Source of the DNA: Clostridiales bacterium
Lineage (GTDB): Bacteria; Bacillota; Clostridia; Oscillospirales; Oscillospiraceae
Length of the DNA stretch: 24,909 bases
Direction of reading: 5' to 3'
Assembly (NCBI GenBank): GCA_003516765.1
Contig: DPCD01000164.1
Coordinates: 637 to 25,545 of the forward strand
Shown here: positions 1 through 6,862 of the stretch, one piece after another
Layout: each line of letters begins with the position of its first letter
Position numbering within the stretch: position 1 is the first letter of the stretch
Notes under the pieces: model-generated
Told to the model about the DNA's origin: nothing
What the model saw: only the letters and a program-made list of their open reading frames with translations
The model's database searches: none
Made by a program: the position numbers and the translations under genes

Positions 1-356
1 TCAAGGACATTGCCGAGCGTCAGGGCATATCCAAGAAATATCTGGAGCAGATCATACCGATGTATAACCGCTCAGGTATCCTTAAAACCGAACGCGGCTC
101 GCAGGGTGGCTACCAGCTCGCCAAGTCTCCGGAGACGCTGACGGTCGGGGAGATACTGCGCTTCACGGAGGGCGACCTCGCCCCCGTCGCCTGCGCCGGT
201 GAGGAGACGCCGGTTTGTACGCGCAGCGCGGACTGTGCCGTGCTCCCGGTCTGGCAGGGACTGTATAAGGTGATAAACGAGTATCTTGATGGCATCACGC
301 TTCAGGATATCATGGATCAGCATCGCGCCAGCCCGGCGGACGACTATATGATATAA
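1..356 (+). CDS. Rrf2-family transcriptional regulator, 5' end missing
   Basis: The reading frame is open from base 3 to a TAA at 354-356, so the N-terminal part of the helix-turn-helix lies outside the window. The visible part has the recognition-helix pattern ISKKYLEQII and the wing segment RGSQGGYQLAK typical of Rrf2/IscR/CymR proteins. Downstream are three cysteines spaced C-X7-C-X5-C, in the region where IscR-type members bind an iron-sulfur cluster. Family members control cysteine synthesis and Fe-S assembly. A cysK gene with a palindromic operator lies 1.5 kb away, so control of sulfur metabolism is a reasonable inference. The family assignment is firm; the ligand and targets are not shown by the sequence. 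Confidence 0.9.
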   Translation, partial: KDIAERQGISKKYLEQIIPMYNRSGILKTERGSQGGYQLAKSPETLTVGEILRFTEGDLAPVACAGEETPVCTRSADCAVLPVWQGLYKVINEYLDGITLQDIMDQHRASPADDYMI

Positions 357-441
357 GGAGCATGGCCATGGAGCATCGACTGCGCCCCCGGCGAGGTCCT
401 GACGCCGCACGCGCTGCGGCTTCCGCCTCAAGGAATCAATT
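357..441 (+). other. Short gap with unexplained open frames
   Basis: This 85-bp gap separates the Rrf2 stop codon from the nitrilase. An AAGGAG at 355-360 is 7 nt before an ATG at 368. That frame runs to a TGA at 443-445, which overlaps the nitrilase ATG (ATGA). The resulting 25-codon peptide is Arg/Ala-rich and matches nothing I know. A second frame, continuing directly after the Rrf2 stop, reads like ordinary protein (it contains PWSIDCAPGEVLTP) and may be a decayed gene end. Neither is called as a gene. Confidence 0.3.
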
Positions 442-1362
442 ATGAAAGACATTAAAAGTATATGCAAAATAGCATTGGTGCAGGCAGAGCCTGTGATGTT
501 CGATAAAGCTGCGGGCCTTGAAAAGGCGCTGCTGTACATTGACGAAGCCGCCGCGCAGAAGCCCGACCTCATAGTCTTCCCGGAGCTGTTCATACCGGGC
601 TATCCCATCGGGATGAACTTCGGCTTCAGCATGGGCAAGCGCAACGCCGACGGCCGCAAGGACTGGAAGCGCTATTATGACGCATCCATCGTCGCAGGTG
701 AGACGGAGTTTCAGCAGCTCGCCGAGGCGGCGAAAAGAACGGGCGCGTACATCAGCCTCGGCTTTTCCGAGCGCGACGCCGTGATAGGCACGCTTTATAA
801 CAGCAACGTCATCTTCGAGCCGGACGGCTCATATAAAATTCACCGCAAGCTCAAGCCCACCGGCTCCGAGCGCCTTGTCTGGGGCGACGCGAACAAGGAC
901 TATTTCCCGATAACGGAGACCCCGTGGGGGCCAATCGGCAGCCTTATCTGCTGGGAGAGCTATATGCCGCTCGCGCGTGTGGCGCTCTACCAGAAAGGCA
1001 TCACCATTTACATCTCCCCGAACACCAACGACAACCCCGAGTGGCAGGCAACGATCCAGCACATCGCCATTGAGGGCAAGTGCTACTTCATTAACTCCGA
1101 CATGATAGTCAGGCGCAGCTCCTACCCCGCTGATATTCACGAGCGCGAGATGGTCGAGCAGCTCCCCGAGTACGTGTGCCGCGGCGGCAGCTGCGTCATC
1201 GACCCCTACGGGCACTATGCGACACAGCCGGTCTGGGACGAGGAGACGATAATTTATGCCGACCTTGACATGAACCTCCCCGCCGCCTGCAAGATGGAGC
1301 ATGACGCCGTCGGGCACTACGCGCGCCCCGACGTGCTTGAGCTGATCGTCAACGAGAAGTAA
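442..1362 (+). CDS. Nitrilase (carbon-nitrogen hydrolase family)
   Basis: The 306-residue protein belongs to the nitrilase superfamily, which hydrolyses carbon-nitrogen bonds with a Glu-Lys-Cys triad. The triad is visible: Glu48 in FPELFIPGYP, Lys136 in HRKLKPT and Cys170 in LICWESYMP, with a second conserved Glu143 after the lysine. The HRKLKPTGSERLVWG and CWE patterns point to the true nitrilase branch (nitrile to carboxylic acid and ammonia) rather than amidases or NAD synthetase domains. The length is normal for the family. An AAGGA at 430-434 precedes the ATG. It is probably cytosolic, since there is no signal peptide. The natural substrate cannot be told from sequence. It lies behind the Rrf2 gene on the same strand and could be co-transcribed with it. 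Confidence 0.9.
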   Translation: MKDIKSICKIALVQAEPVMFDKAAGLEKALLYIDEAAAQKPDLIVFPELFIPGYPIGMNFGFSMGKRNADGRKDWKRYYDASIVAGETEFQQLAEAAKRTGAYISLGFSERDAVIGTLYNSNVIFEPDGSYKIHRKLKPTGSERLVWGDANKDYFPITETPWGPIGSLICWESYMPLARVALYQKGITIYISPNTNDNPEWQATIQHIAIEGKCYFINSDMIVRRSSYPADIHEREMVEQLPEYVCRGGSCVIDPYGHYATQPVWDEETIIYADLDMNLPAACKMEHDAVGHYARPDVLELIVNEK

Positions 1363-1363
1363 G

Positions 1364-1674
1364 GGCAAAGAGAATGCCGCATATTCTGACGGCAAAAAAG
1401 TGGACATTGGAAAGATGAAAGTGGACATTCAGTGTAAAAAAGTGGACATTGAAAGTGTACTTTCGGAGAAAGGCTTCTCTGCGAAAACAATTATCCATAG
1501 ACGCAGGCTCTTTGATAAGTTCGGCTATGACGAAGTTTTTGGCCGAAGTGCCGTTACAGAGCTCCTTGAACTGAAAAACTCCGGCGCGTCCAAGCTCCTT
1601 TCCTCTCTGCTCCGGGCAGATATTATTGAGCCCGTATCCGGTCACGGAAAGGGAAGGTATAAATTCAAAAAAGG
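1364..1674 (+). pseudogene. C-terminal remnant of an AlbA/Fic-type ATP-binding or DNA-binding protein
   Basis: From about 1364 a frame reads into a heptad repeated three times, (K/M)KVDI followed by two residues, then a winged-helix-like tail with RRLFDKFGYDEVFGRSAV and ASKLLSSLLRADIIEPVSGHGKGRYKF. From memory, this matches the C-terminal end of large clostridial ATP-binding (AlbA_2) or Fic-related proteins, in which KVDI linkers precede a helix-turn-helix tail. The large N-terminal catalytic part is absent and the nitrilase stop lies just upstream. The only start-like codons are internal, so this is most likely a fragment. Around 1671-1677 it changes abruptly into an EamA transporter remnant in another frame. 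Confidence 0.65.
1400..1450 (+). repeat. Three GTGGACATT repeats with a 21-bp period
   Basis: GTGGACATT occurs at 1400-1408, 1421-1429 and 1442-1450, exactly 21 bp apart. The repeats are in frame and encode a seven-residue KVDI unit, so they look like a protein linker repeat rather than a regulatory array. Confidence 0.85.
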
Positions 1675-1857
1675 TACACCGTCTTTGTCAGCAAGGCGCA
1701 TGGCTACACCGGCGCGGAGGTCACGTATATGATGCTGCTTGCCGGGGCGCTTTTGCTGCACGAGAGCTTTACCGCGCTTCAAACCGTCGGCGTGGCCGTG
1801 ATCCTCGCCGGGGTATATATCGCGAACATGACAACAAAACGGACTGCCTCAAATTGA
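1675..1857 (+). pseudogene. C-terminal remnant of an EamA/DMT-family transporter
   Basis: Frame 1675-1857 encodes about 60 residues ending at TGA 1855-1857. It contains AEVTYMMLLAGALLLHESFT followed by a hydrophobic helix, TVGVAVILAGVYIAN. This is the usual end of drug/metabolite (EamA) transporters: the penultimate helix, a Glu-containing turn and the last helix with a G-V-X-I-L-A-G pattern. The other eight or so helices are missing and no start codon with a ribosome binding site is visible. It follows directly on the preceding remnant, so the two genes were joined by a deletion or insertion event. The stop codon lies inside the cysK terminator hairpin. Confidence 0.75.
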
Positions 1858-1870
1858 GACAGTCCGTTTT
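1836..1870 (-). terminator. Terminator between the EamA remnant and cysK
   Basis: Arms AAAACGGACTG (1836-1846) and CAGTCCGTTTT (1860-1870) pair perfectly. After one mismatch there are three more pairs and a 5-nt loop. A/T flanks on both sides let it work in either direction. It sits 16 bp past the cysK stop codon. Confidence 0.85.
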
Positions 1871-1885
1871 GATATTCTGTTGTTC

Positions 1886-2818
1886 TTACTCCGAGAACAT
1901 CGGGGTAGAGAGATATCTCTCGCCGGTGTCCGGGAGCAGGGCAACGATGATCTTGCCCTTGTTCTCCGGGCGCTTTGCAAGCTGCGCCGCGGCAAAGACC
2001 GCCGCGCCCGAGGATATGCCGACAAGCAGTCCCTCGCTTCTGGCAAGTGCGCGGCCGGCGGCAAAAGCGTCCTCGTTCTCGACCGGGATGATCTCGTCAT
2101 ATATCCCGGTGTTCAGCGTATCGGGGACGAAGCCCGCGCCGATGCCCTGAATCTTATGCGGTCCTGCCACGCCGGTCGACAGCACGGCAGACGTCTTCGG
2201 CTCGACTGCGACGACCTTCACAGCCGGATTCTTCGACTTGAGGAATTCGCCCGTACCGGTGATGGTGCCGCCGGTGCCGACGCCCGCGACGAAGTAGTCG
2301 ACCTTGCCGTCGGTGTCTTCCCAGATCTCAGGACCGGTCGTCTCAAAATGCGCCCTGGGGTTTGCGGGGTTCACGAACTGACCGGGGACAAAGCTGTTCG
2401 GAATCTCCTTTGCCAGCTCGTCTGCCTTGGCAATCGCGCCCTTCATGCCCTTCGCGCCCTCGGTGAGGACCAGCTCCGCGCCGTATGCCTTCATCAGCTG
2501 GCGGCGCTCGACAGACATGGTCTCGGGCATGACGATGATAATGCGATAGCCGCGCGCGGCAGCGACGGAGGCAAGTCCGATGCCGGTGTTGCCGGAGGTC
2601 GGCTCAATGATCACGGAGCCTTCCTTCAAAAGACCCTTCTGCTCGGCGTCGTCGATCATTGCCTTGGCAATGCGGTCTTTCACAGAGCCGGCGGGGTTGA
2701 AGTATTCGAGCTTTGCCAGAATCTTCGCTTTGAGGTCATGTGCTTTTTCCATATGGGTGAGCTCCAGAAGCGGGGTTTTACCAATCAGCTGGTCAGCGGA
2801 AGTATAAATCTTGGACAT
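1886..2818 (-). CDS. cysK: Cysteine synthase A (O-acetylserine sulfhydrylase)
   Basis: This 310-residue PLP enzyme makes L-cysteine from O-acetyl-L-serine and sulfide. The PLP lysine is Lys47 in NPAGSVKDR and the substrate loop TSGNTG is at residues 74-79. The glycine-rich phosphate loop VGTGGTITGTG is also present. The length is typical of CysK. The ATG at 2818 is chosen because AAAGGAG lies 9 nt upstream; an in-frame TTG at 2824 is too close to that site. The gene stands alone, with its own promoter, a palindromic operator and a terminator. Expression is probably controlled by an Rrf2-type repressor such as the one at the start of the window (inference). Confidence 0.97.
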   Translation of the reverse strand: MSKIYTSADQLIGKTPLLELTHMEKAHDLKAKILAKLEYFNPAGSVKDRIAKAMIDDAEQKGLLKEGSVIIEPTSGNTGIGLASVAAARGYRIIIVMPETMSVERRQLMKAYGAELVLTEGAKGMKGAIAKADELAKEIPNSFVPGQFVNPANPRAHFETTGPEIWEDTDGKVDYFVAGVGTGGTITGTGEFLKSKNPAVKVVAVEPKTSAVLSTGVAGPHKIQGIGAGFVPDTLNTGIYDEIIPVENEDAFAAGRALARSEGLLVGISSGAAVFAAAQLAKRPENKGKIIVALLPDTGERYLSTPMFSE

Positions 2819-2885
2819 ATTCAAAATCTCCTTTTTTCAAGACAAATGTTCAAATGTATTTTATGGTTTGATCGGAATGGATTGC

Positions 2886-2966
2886 TCACAGCCCGCCGCG
2901 ACATCGCTCGTATCGGGCGGCGCAAAACACAATCTGCTGCATCTTCAGCGCCTGCTTCCGTTTCAT
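2886..2966 (-). CDS. Possible 26-residue leader peptide of cysK
   Basis: In the roughly 170-nt cysK leader, an ATG at 2966 follows AGGTGG by 5 nt and opens a 26-codon frame that stops at 2886-2888. The peptide is basic at its start and has two cysteines, at positions 15 and 22. It ends 67 nt before the cysK ATG. A cysteine-sensing leader peptide is conceivable, but no clear attenuator hairpin was found and the frame may be chance. Confidence 0.25.
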   Translation of the reverse strand: MKRKQALKMQQIVFCAARYERCRGGL

Positions 2967-2968
2967 TT

Positions 2969-2994
2969 ATACCACCTACTCGGTAGGTTGGTAT
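2969..2994 (-). promoter_or_regulatory. Palindromic operator at the cysK start site
   Basis: On the plus strand the arms are ATACCACCTAC (2969-2979) and GTAGGTTGGTAT (2983-2994), separated by TCG. They are reverse complements apart from one extra base. The site begins just after the -10 box and covers the predicted start of transcription, which is a repressor position. Size and symmetry fit Rrf2/IscR-type sites; the identity of the binding protein is inferred. Confidence 0.7.
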
Positions 2995-2995
2995 A

Positions 2996-3024
2996 GTTAT
3001 AGCACGCGGCAGACGTCCTGTCAA
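2996..3024 (-). promoter_or_regulatory. cysK promoter
   Basis: On the minus strand, TTGACA (3019-3024) is followed by a 17-nt spacer and TATAAC (2996-3001), close to the sigma-A consensus. Transcription should start near 2989, inside the operator. Confidence 0.85.
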
Positions 3025-3052
3025 GAAGAATCTGAAAAATTTTCCGCTTTTT

Positions 3053-3086
3053 GAAAAACCGGTCCGCACCGGAATCGGTGCGGACC
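3053..3086 (-). terminator. Terminator of the MocR gene
   Basis: GGTCCGCACCG (3061-3071) pairs with CGGTGCGGACC (3076-3086) around a 4-nt loop. On the minus strand the hairpin is followed by GGTTTTTC. It starts 10 nt past the regulator's stop codon. Confidence 0.85.
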
Positions 3087-3096
3087 GCTCGTTTGT

Positions 3097-4491
3097 TTAT
3101 TCCGTTTCCGGGCGCAGGGTTTGTAAAAGCTTTCGCAGACTTTCCGCAAAGTCCGCCTCCGTGAGTCCGGAATACTGCACAACGGCGCAGCGCTCCGCCT
3201 CCGCAGGGCTTTTGCGCAGGTAAAATTCCGACAGCAGCGGCGCAGAAAGCCCCGCGTCACCCAATGCCGCCCGCAGGCTCTGCCCGCGCTCTTTCGTATG
3301 GAACTCCAGCAGAAAATGAAGCCCCGCGACTGCCTGCCGCGCCGTGCAGAGCCGCGCCGTTTCCGGCTGCGCCAGAAGCGCCAGCAGCCCCTGCAGCCGC
3401 GCCTTATAGTGCTTTTTCATCCGCGAGACATGGCGCTCAAAGTAGCCGCCGTCCAAAAACCTTGTCAGCGTCAGCTGCTCGAACGACGGCACGGCGCAGC
3501 TGTAAAAGCCCATGGTGCTTCTCCACCGCGCAAGCAGCGCCTGCGGCAGAATCATGTAGCTGATGCGAAGCGCGGGCGCGATGGTTTTGGAGAAGGTGTT
3601 GAGATAGATGACCCTGCCGCGGGTATCGAGGCTCTGCAGCGTCGGAATCGGAAGCCCCGAGAAGCGAAATTCCGAGTCGTAGTCGTCTTCGATCAGAAAG
3701 CGCTCCTCGCCGCGTCCCATCCACGCCAGAAGCTCCTGCCGCCGGGGAATCGGCATGACGGTTCCGGTCGGGTACTGGTGAGACGGGGATACATGGACAA
3801 TCTGCGCGCCGCTTGCCTCCAGCTCTGCCACGCGGATGCCGCTTTCGTCCATCGGCACCGGCACCACCTCCGCGCCGCTTCGGCTGTAGACCTGCGCCAG
3901 CGTCCGGTGGCAGGGGTCCTCGATCGCGAAGCGCTGCCCGCGCCCGAGAAACTGCGCCAGAAGCGCGTAAAAATACTCTGTGCCCGCGCCGATGAGAATC
4001 TGCTCCGGCTGCACCACAAGCCCGCGCTGGCGCGCCAGCTCCTCCGCAATTGCCCGGCGCAGCGGAAGAAGCCCGCCGTTCGGCACAGGCTGCAGCAGAT
4101 ATTGCCCTTCGTCCAGAATGACGCTCCGCATCAGCTTTGCCCACACCGAAAACGGAAACAGCTCCGCCGCGGCGTTCTGCTGCGGCGCAATCTCCGGCGC
4201 TTTTGTCGTCTCCGGTGTGTGCCGCGCGGGCGCCTTTGCAAGCAGCGGCATGTGCGCCACAAAATAGCCCGAGCGCTCGCGTGAGGTGAGATACCCCTCG
4301 TCCAGCAGCTGAGCATAGGCGGTCTCGATGGTGATCTTGCTCAGACTCAGGTGCTCTGCCAGCGCCCGCTTCGACGGCAGCTTCTCGCCCCCGGGAAGGC
4401 TCCCCGAGAGGATGTCGGCGCGGATTGCCTCATACAGCTGGACATAGAGCGGCGTTTTGCTTTCGTGGGATAGCTCGTAGGTTCGTATCAT
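3097..4491 (-). CDS. MocR/PdxR-family regulator (GntR helix-turn-helix plus aminotransferase domain)
   Basis: The 464-residue protein joins a GntR winged helix (about residues 12-78, with GEKLPSKRALAEHL) to a fold-type I aminotransferase-like domain. The latter keeps EDDYDSEFR (268-276) and the PLP lysine Lys302 in NTFSKTIAPALR. MocR proteins sense PLP and bind repeated sites in divergent promoters, most often controlling vitamin B6 genes. Here the divergent neighbour is an ECF vitamin transporter subunit, which suggests B6 uptake as the target (inference). The ATG at 4491 has GGGAGGA a few bases upstream. A terminator follows the gene directly. Confidence 0.93.
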   Translation of the reverse strand: MIRTYELSHESKTPLYVQLYEAIRADILSGSLPGGEKLPSKRALAEHLSLSKITIETAYAQLLDEGYLTSRERSGYFVAHMPLLAKAPARHTPETTKAPEIAPQQNAAAELFPFSVWAKLMRSVILDEGQYLLQPVPNGGLLPLRRAIAEELARQRGLVVQPEQILIGAGTEYFYALLAQFLGRGQRFAIEDPCHRTLAQVYSRSGAEVVPVPMDESGIRVAELEASGAQIVHVSPSHQYPTGTVMPIPRRQELLAWMGRGEERFLIEDDYDSEFRFSGLPIPTLQSLDTRGRVIYLNTFSKTIAPALRISYMILPQALLARWRSTMGFYSCAVPSFEQLTLTRFLDGGYFERHVSRMKKHYKARLQGLLALLAQPETARLCTARQAVAGLHFLLEFHTKERGQSLRAALGDAGLSAPLLSEFYLRKSPAEAERCAVVQYSGLTEADFAESLRKLLQTLRPETE

Positions 4492-4504
4492 GGCGTCCTC
4501 CCAA

Positions 4505-4550
4505 TCTGACCCTGGAAATCAGAATTGTTTTGGCAATTTCTTAAATGCCA
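4505..4550. promoter_or_regulatory. Inverted repeats between the MocR gene and the ECF gene, candidate operator
   Basis: The 115-bp divergent region holds three short inverted repeats: TCTGA 4505-4509 with TCAGA 4519-4523; AATTG 4523-4527 with CAATT 4534-4538; and TGGCA 4531-4535 with TGCCA 4546-4550. They lie just upstream of the ECF gene's -10 box, where MocR regulators usually bind. Which repeat matters is not clear. Confidence 0.4.
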
Positions 4551-4558
4551 GTCCATGC

Positions 4559-4564
4559 TATAAT
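4559..4564 (+). promoter_or_regulatory. -10 box of the ECF S-component gene
   Basis: TATAAT preceded by TGC (extended -10 type). No good -35 box is present at the right distance; the nearest is TTTCTT at 4537-4542. That is consistent with a promoter needing an activator. Confidence 0.6.
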
Positions 4565-4606
4565 ATCGGCACGCAACGAAAAAGTCAAGGAGGGAGATTT
4601 CCGACT

Positions 4607-5173
4607 ATGAAAGAGAAAAAGTTTTCCACGTATCAGATTGTGTTTGTCGCGGTGATGGCAGCGATTGTCTGCGTTGTGACCTTCTTCCGCTTCCCGTTTC
4701 TGGGCTCGAAGGTCCATTTTGCAAATGCGATGTGCCTGCTCTCCGGCATGCTGTTTGGACCGGTGCTGGGCGGCCTTGCCGCGGGCTTCGGCTCGATGCT
4801 CTATGACGCGCTGTTCGGCGGCTACGATCTGATCAACTGCCTGATCACGTTTGTGTCCAAATTCCTGATGGCAGCGATCTGTGCTTGGATTGCCTTCGGC
4901 GGCAAGGAAGACGGCAAGGGCAAGCACGCCCGCCTCGTCGTAGGCAGCGTCATCGGCGCTCTGAGCTACGTGGCACTTTATATGCTCAAGACCTACATCT
5001 TCCAGCGCTTTGTCAACGGGTATCCGCTCGACGCCGTCGTCGTCACGATGGGCAGCAAGCTCCCCGCGTCTTTAATCAACGCCGTCTTTGCCATGATCGT
5101 CGCGCCCATTCTCTACGCGGCAATCGCCCCGGCGCTGCGCCGCAGAGGGCTTTTGGAAAAGCTCCGCAAATAA
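4607..5173 (+). CDS. ECF transporter S component, probably for a vitamin
   Basis: The 188-residue membrane protein has about six hydrophobic helices and the features of an ECF substrate-binding subunit: a short basic N-terminus, FFRFPFLGSKVHFANAMCLLSGMLFGPVLGG, and alternating Gly/Ala-rich helices. S components bind a vitamin and dock on shared EcfA/EcfA'/EcfT energising subunits, which are not in this window. The ATG at 4607 follows AAGGAGGG (4587-4594); an upstream in-frame start at 4490 would fuse an unlikely soluble stretch. The divergent MocR regulator suggests a vitamin B6 compound as substrate (inference). Other S components, such as those for riboflavin or thiamin precursors, remain possible. 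Confidence 0.85.
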   Translation: MKEKKFSTYQIVFVAVMAAIVCVVTFFRFPFLGSKVHFANAMCLLSGMLFGPVLGGLAAGFGSMLYDALFGGYDLINCLITFVSKFLMAAICAWIAFGGKEDGKGKHARLVVGSVIGALSYVALYMLKTYIFQRFVNGYPLDAVVVTMGSKLPASLINAVFAMIVAPILYAAIAPALRRRGLLEKLRK

Positions 5174-5188
5174 TCGAAGAAAAACGAC

Positions 5189-5222
5189 AAGCCGCACGCA
5201 GAAAAACCCTGCGTGCGGCTTT
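5189..5222. terminator. Bidirectional terminator between the ECF and CarD-like genes
   Basis: AAGCCGCACGCAG (5189-5201) pairs perfectly with CTGCGTGCGGCTT (5209-5221) around a 7-nt loop. There are T residues after the stem on the plus strand and a matching A-rich flank for the minus strand. It serves the two convergent genes. Confidence 0.9.
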
Positions 5223-5230
5223 TGGTCTGT

Positions 5231-5731
5231 TCAGGAGGCGAATGCTGTTTCCAGATAGGTTTTGACCTCCGCAGGCTGTATGCCGAGGACGAAGGCAAAC
5301 TCCTGATGGAGCATCTCCTCGGCGGTTTTCCAGCTGCGAAGCTCGGTCGAACTGACGGTTTTGCGCTTCGGCGCAAGCTGACGCTGCTTGTGGAACATCG
5401 TCTTGCACAGCTGCAGGAGCCTTCGGCAGTCATGAGACGCAAGAATCTCGCGGTAAAAGCCTGCCAGCTGGCGGGGATCCTGCGGAATGTCTTCCAGCTC
5501 CGGCATCCCCGGCAGCTCCGGTAACAGCGCCTGCAGCGCCGGCTTTGTCATCACCGGGCGAATCGCCGTCTTGCCGTCTACGGGCGTATAGATCACGCCG
5601 CCGCGGTAATAGGGCGTCAGGCGGTAGTAACTCCTGCCGCGCTCGAGCCCCGGCACGTTCAGCTGCCCCGCTTCCTCCACGCGGCAGACGCCCTCCACAC
5701 TGTAAATCACATAATCCCCGGGTGCAAACAT
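5231..5731 (-). CDS. CarD-like (CarD/TRCF domain) transcriptional regulator
   Basis: The 166-residue protein begins MFAPGDYVIYSVEGVCRVEEAG, the start of the CarD/CdnL RNA-polymerase-interaction domain shared with Mfd. The beta-rich domain covers about residues 1-60 (including YYRLTPYYRGGVIYTPVD) and is followed by a helical C-terminal domain. Such proteins bind the RNA polymerase beta subunit and stabilise open promoter complexes. The ATG at 5731 has GGAGG just upstream; the frame extends to 5818, but the added residues precede the promoter's expected transcript start. It has its own promoter and shares a terminator with the convergent ECF gene. Confidence 0.88.
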   Translation of the reverse strand: MFAPGDYVIYSVEGVCRVEEAGQLNVPGLERGRSYYRLTPYYRGGVIYTPVDGKTAIRPVMTKPALQALLPELPGMPELEDIPQDPRQLAGFYREILASHDCRRLLQLCKTMFHKQRQLAPKRKTVSSTELRSWKTAEEMLHQEFAFVLGIQPAEVKTYLETAFAS

Positions 5732-5773
5732 AGCTTCCTCCGTTTCCCGCAAAATCCAACTTTTCGTAATTCT

Positions 5774-5803
5774 ATTATAGCAGATTTTTGCCTGGAAATG
5801 CAA
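5774..5803 (-). promoter_or_regulatory. Promoter of the CarD-like gene
   Basis: On the minus strand, TTGCAT (5798-5803), an 18-nt spacer and TATAAT (5774-5779). It is 43 bp upstream of the ATG. Confidence 0.7.
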
Positions 5804-5857
5804 ACGGAAAAGTTGCACAAATTTTATGTTTGCGGTTATAACAACTGGTTTGCGCGC

Positions 5858-5906
5858 AAAAAAATTGTCAGCCGTCTGAAAGAATGTTTTCCCTTCCGGC
5901 GGCTGA
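5858..5906 (-). terminator. Terminator of murI
   Basis: TCAGCCG (5868-5874) pairs with CGGCTGA (5900-5906), with further interrupted pairing inside. On the minus strand the stem is followed by a seven-T run (5858-5864). Confidence 0.75.
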
Positions 5907-5933
5907 TGTTCGGTTTTCTGAATTTCCGGCGCG

Positions 5934-6722
5934 TTACGGCGTCTCGTCCTCGTAGGAGAAAAGCGCCTGCATCAGCTCCAACATCTCCGGCTCGTCCAGC
6001 GAGTTCTGAAACGAAACGCTGCCCGCGTTCGGTCCGGGGTTCAGAAGCTGCTGCTCTTCCAGACGTCTGTGCAGCTGCTTTGCAATGCCGAAGCTGCCGT
6101 CGATGATCTCGGGGCGTCTGCCGACGATGCGGCGGATTGCCCCGCGCAAAAACGGATAGTGCGTGCAGCCGAGGACGACCGCGTCGATGGGCACCTTCAG
6201 GTACGGTTCGAGCTTGTCGAGCAGATACCCCTCGACCTCGGGACCGCGCAGGATGCCCTGCTCGACATATTCCATCAGCCCGCTGCAGGCAATCGGAATG
6301 ATCTGCGCCTGCTCGTCATACTGCGCCTTGAGCCGCTGGAACTTCTCCTCCTGCACGGTCATTGCCGTCGCCAGCATCAGGATTCTGCCGCCCGGATGGC
6401 GCTCCGCCGCGGGCTTGATGGCAGGCTCCGTGCCGACGATGGCAAGCGCCGGATACGTTTTGCGCAGCGTCCGGATGGCAGCGCTGGTCGCCGTGTTGCA
6501 CGCGACCACGAGCGCCTTCGCGCCCTGAGCCAGAAGCTTTTGCGCCGCCTGCAGGCTCAGCTGCGTCACCTCTTCGGGCGTCTTCGTGCCGTAGGGCGCG
6601 TGGAGGGAGTCTCCGAAATAGAGATAGTTTTCCATCGGCAGCGTCCGGACCAGCTCGCGCAGAACGCTGATGCCGCCGAGTCCCGAGTCAAACACCGCAA
6701 CCGGTGCGCGGCAATCTGCCAT
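5934..6722 (-). CDS. murI: Glutamate racemase
   Basis: The 262-residue enzyme converts L-glutamate to D-glutamate for peptidoglycan. The two catalytic cysteines are visible: Cys75 in VVACNTATS and Cys186 in VLGCTHYPF. The N-terminal FDSGLGG loop (residues 11-17) and YFGDSLHAPYG, both characteristic, are present. Length is normal. AGGAGGG precedes the ATG at 6722. It appears to be a single-gene unit: a terminator lies downstream, and upstream of the start there is about 138 bp before the terminator of the neighbouring kinase gene. A TATACT-like -10 sits about 35 bp upstream of the ATG, but its -35 is weak. Confidence 0.97.
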   Translation of the reverse strand: MADCRAPVAVFDSGLGGISVLRELVRTLPMENYLYFGDSLHAPYGTKTPEEVTQLSLQAAQKLLAQGAKALVVACNTATSAAIRTLRKTYPALAIVGTEPAIKPAAERHPGGRILMLATAMTVQEEKFQRLKAQYDEQAQIIPIACSGLMEYVEQGILRGPEVEGYLLDKLEPYLKVPIDAVVLGCTHYPFLRGAIRRIVGRRPEIIDGSFGIAKQLHRRLEEQQLLNPGPNAGSVSFQNSLDEPEMLELMQALFSYEDETP

Positions 6723-6830
6723 GTCTCATCCCTCCTAAGAAAATCTAGCATATAGTATACGCCCAAAATATGAAATAACTAGAAACTCCGCGTTACAATG
6801 CGGATACAGATAGATAACACACCGGAAACA

Positions 6831-6862
6831 AAACAGGACGGGGCAAAAGCCGCGTCCTGTTT
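6831..6862 (-). terminator. Terminator of the deoxynucleoside kinase gene
   Basis: AAACAGGACG (6831-6840) pairs with CGTCCTGTTT (6853-6862). After one mismatch there are three more pairs and a 4-nt loop. A T-rich run follows on the minus strand. The hairpin overlaps the gene's stop codon. Confidence 0.8.

Noticed and set aside
4490..4606. Earlier start of the ECF S component at 4490
   Set aside because: It would overlap the divergent regulator's start and include the promoter region; the ATG at 4607 has a strong ribosome binding site.
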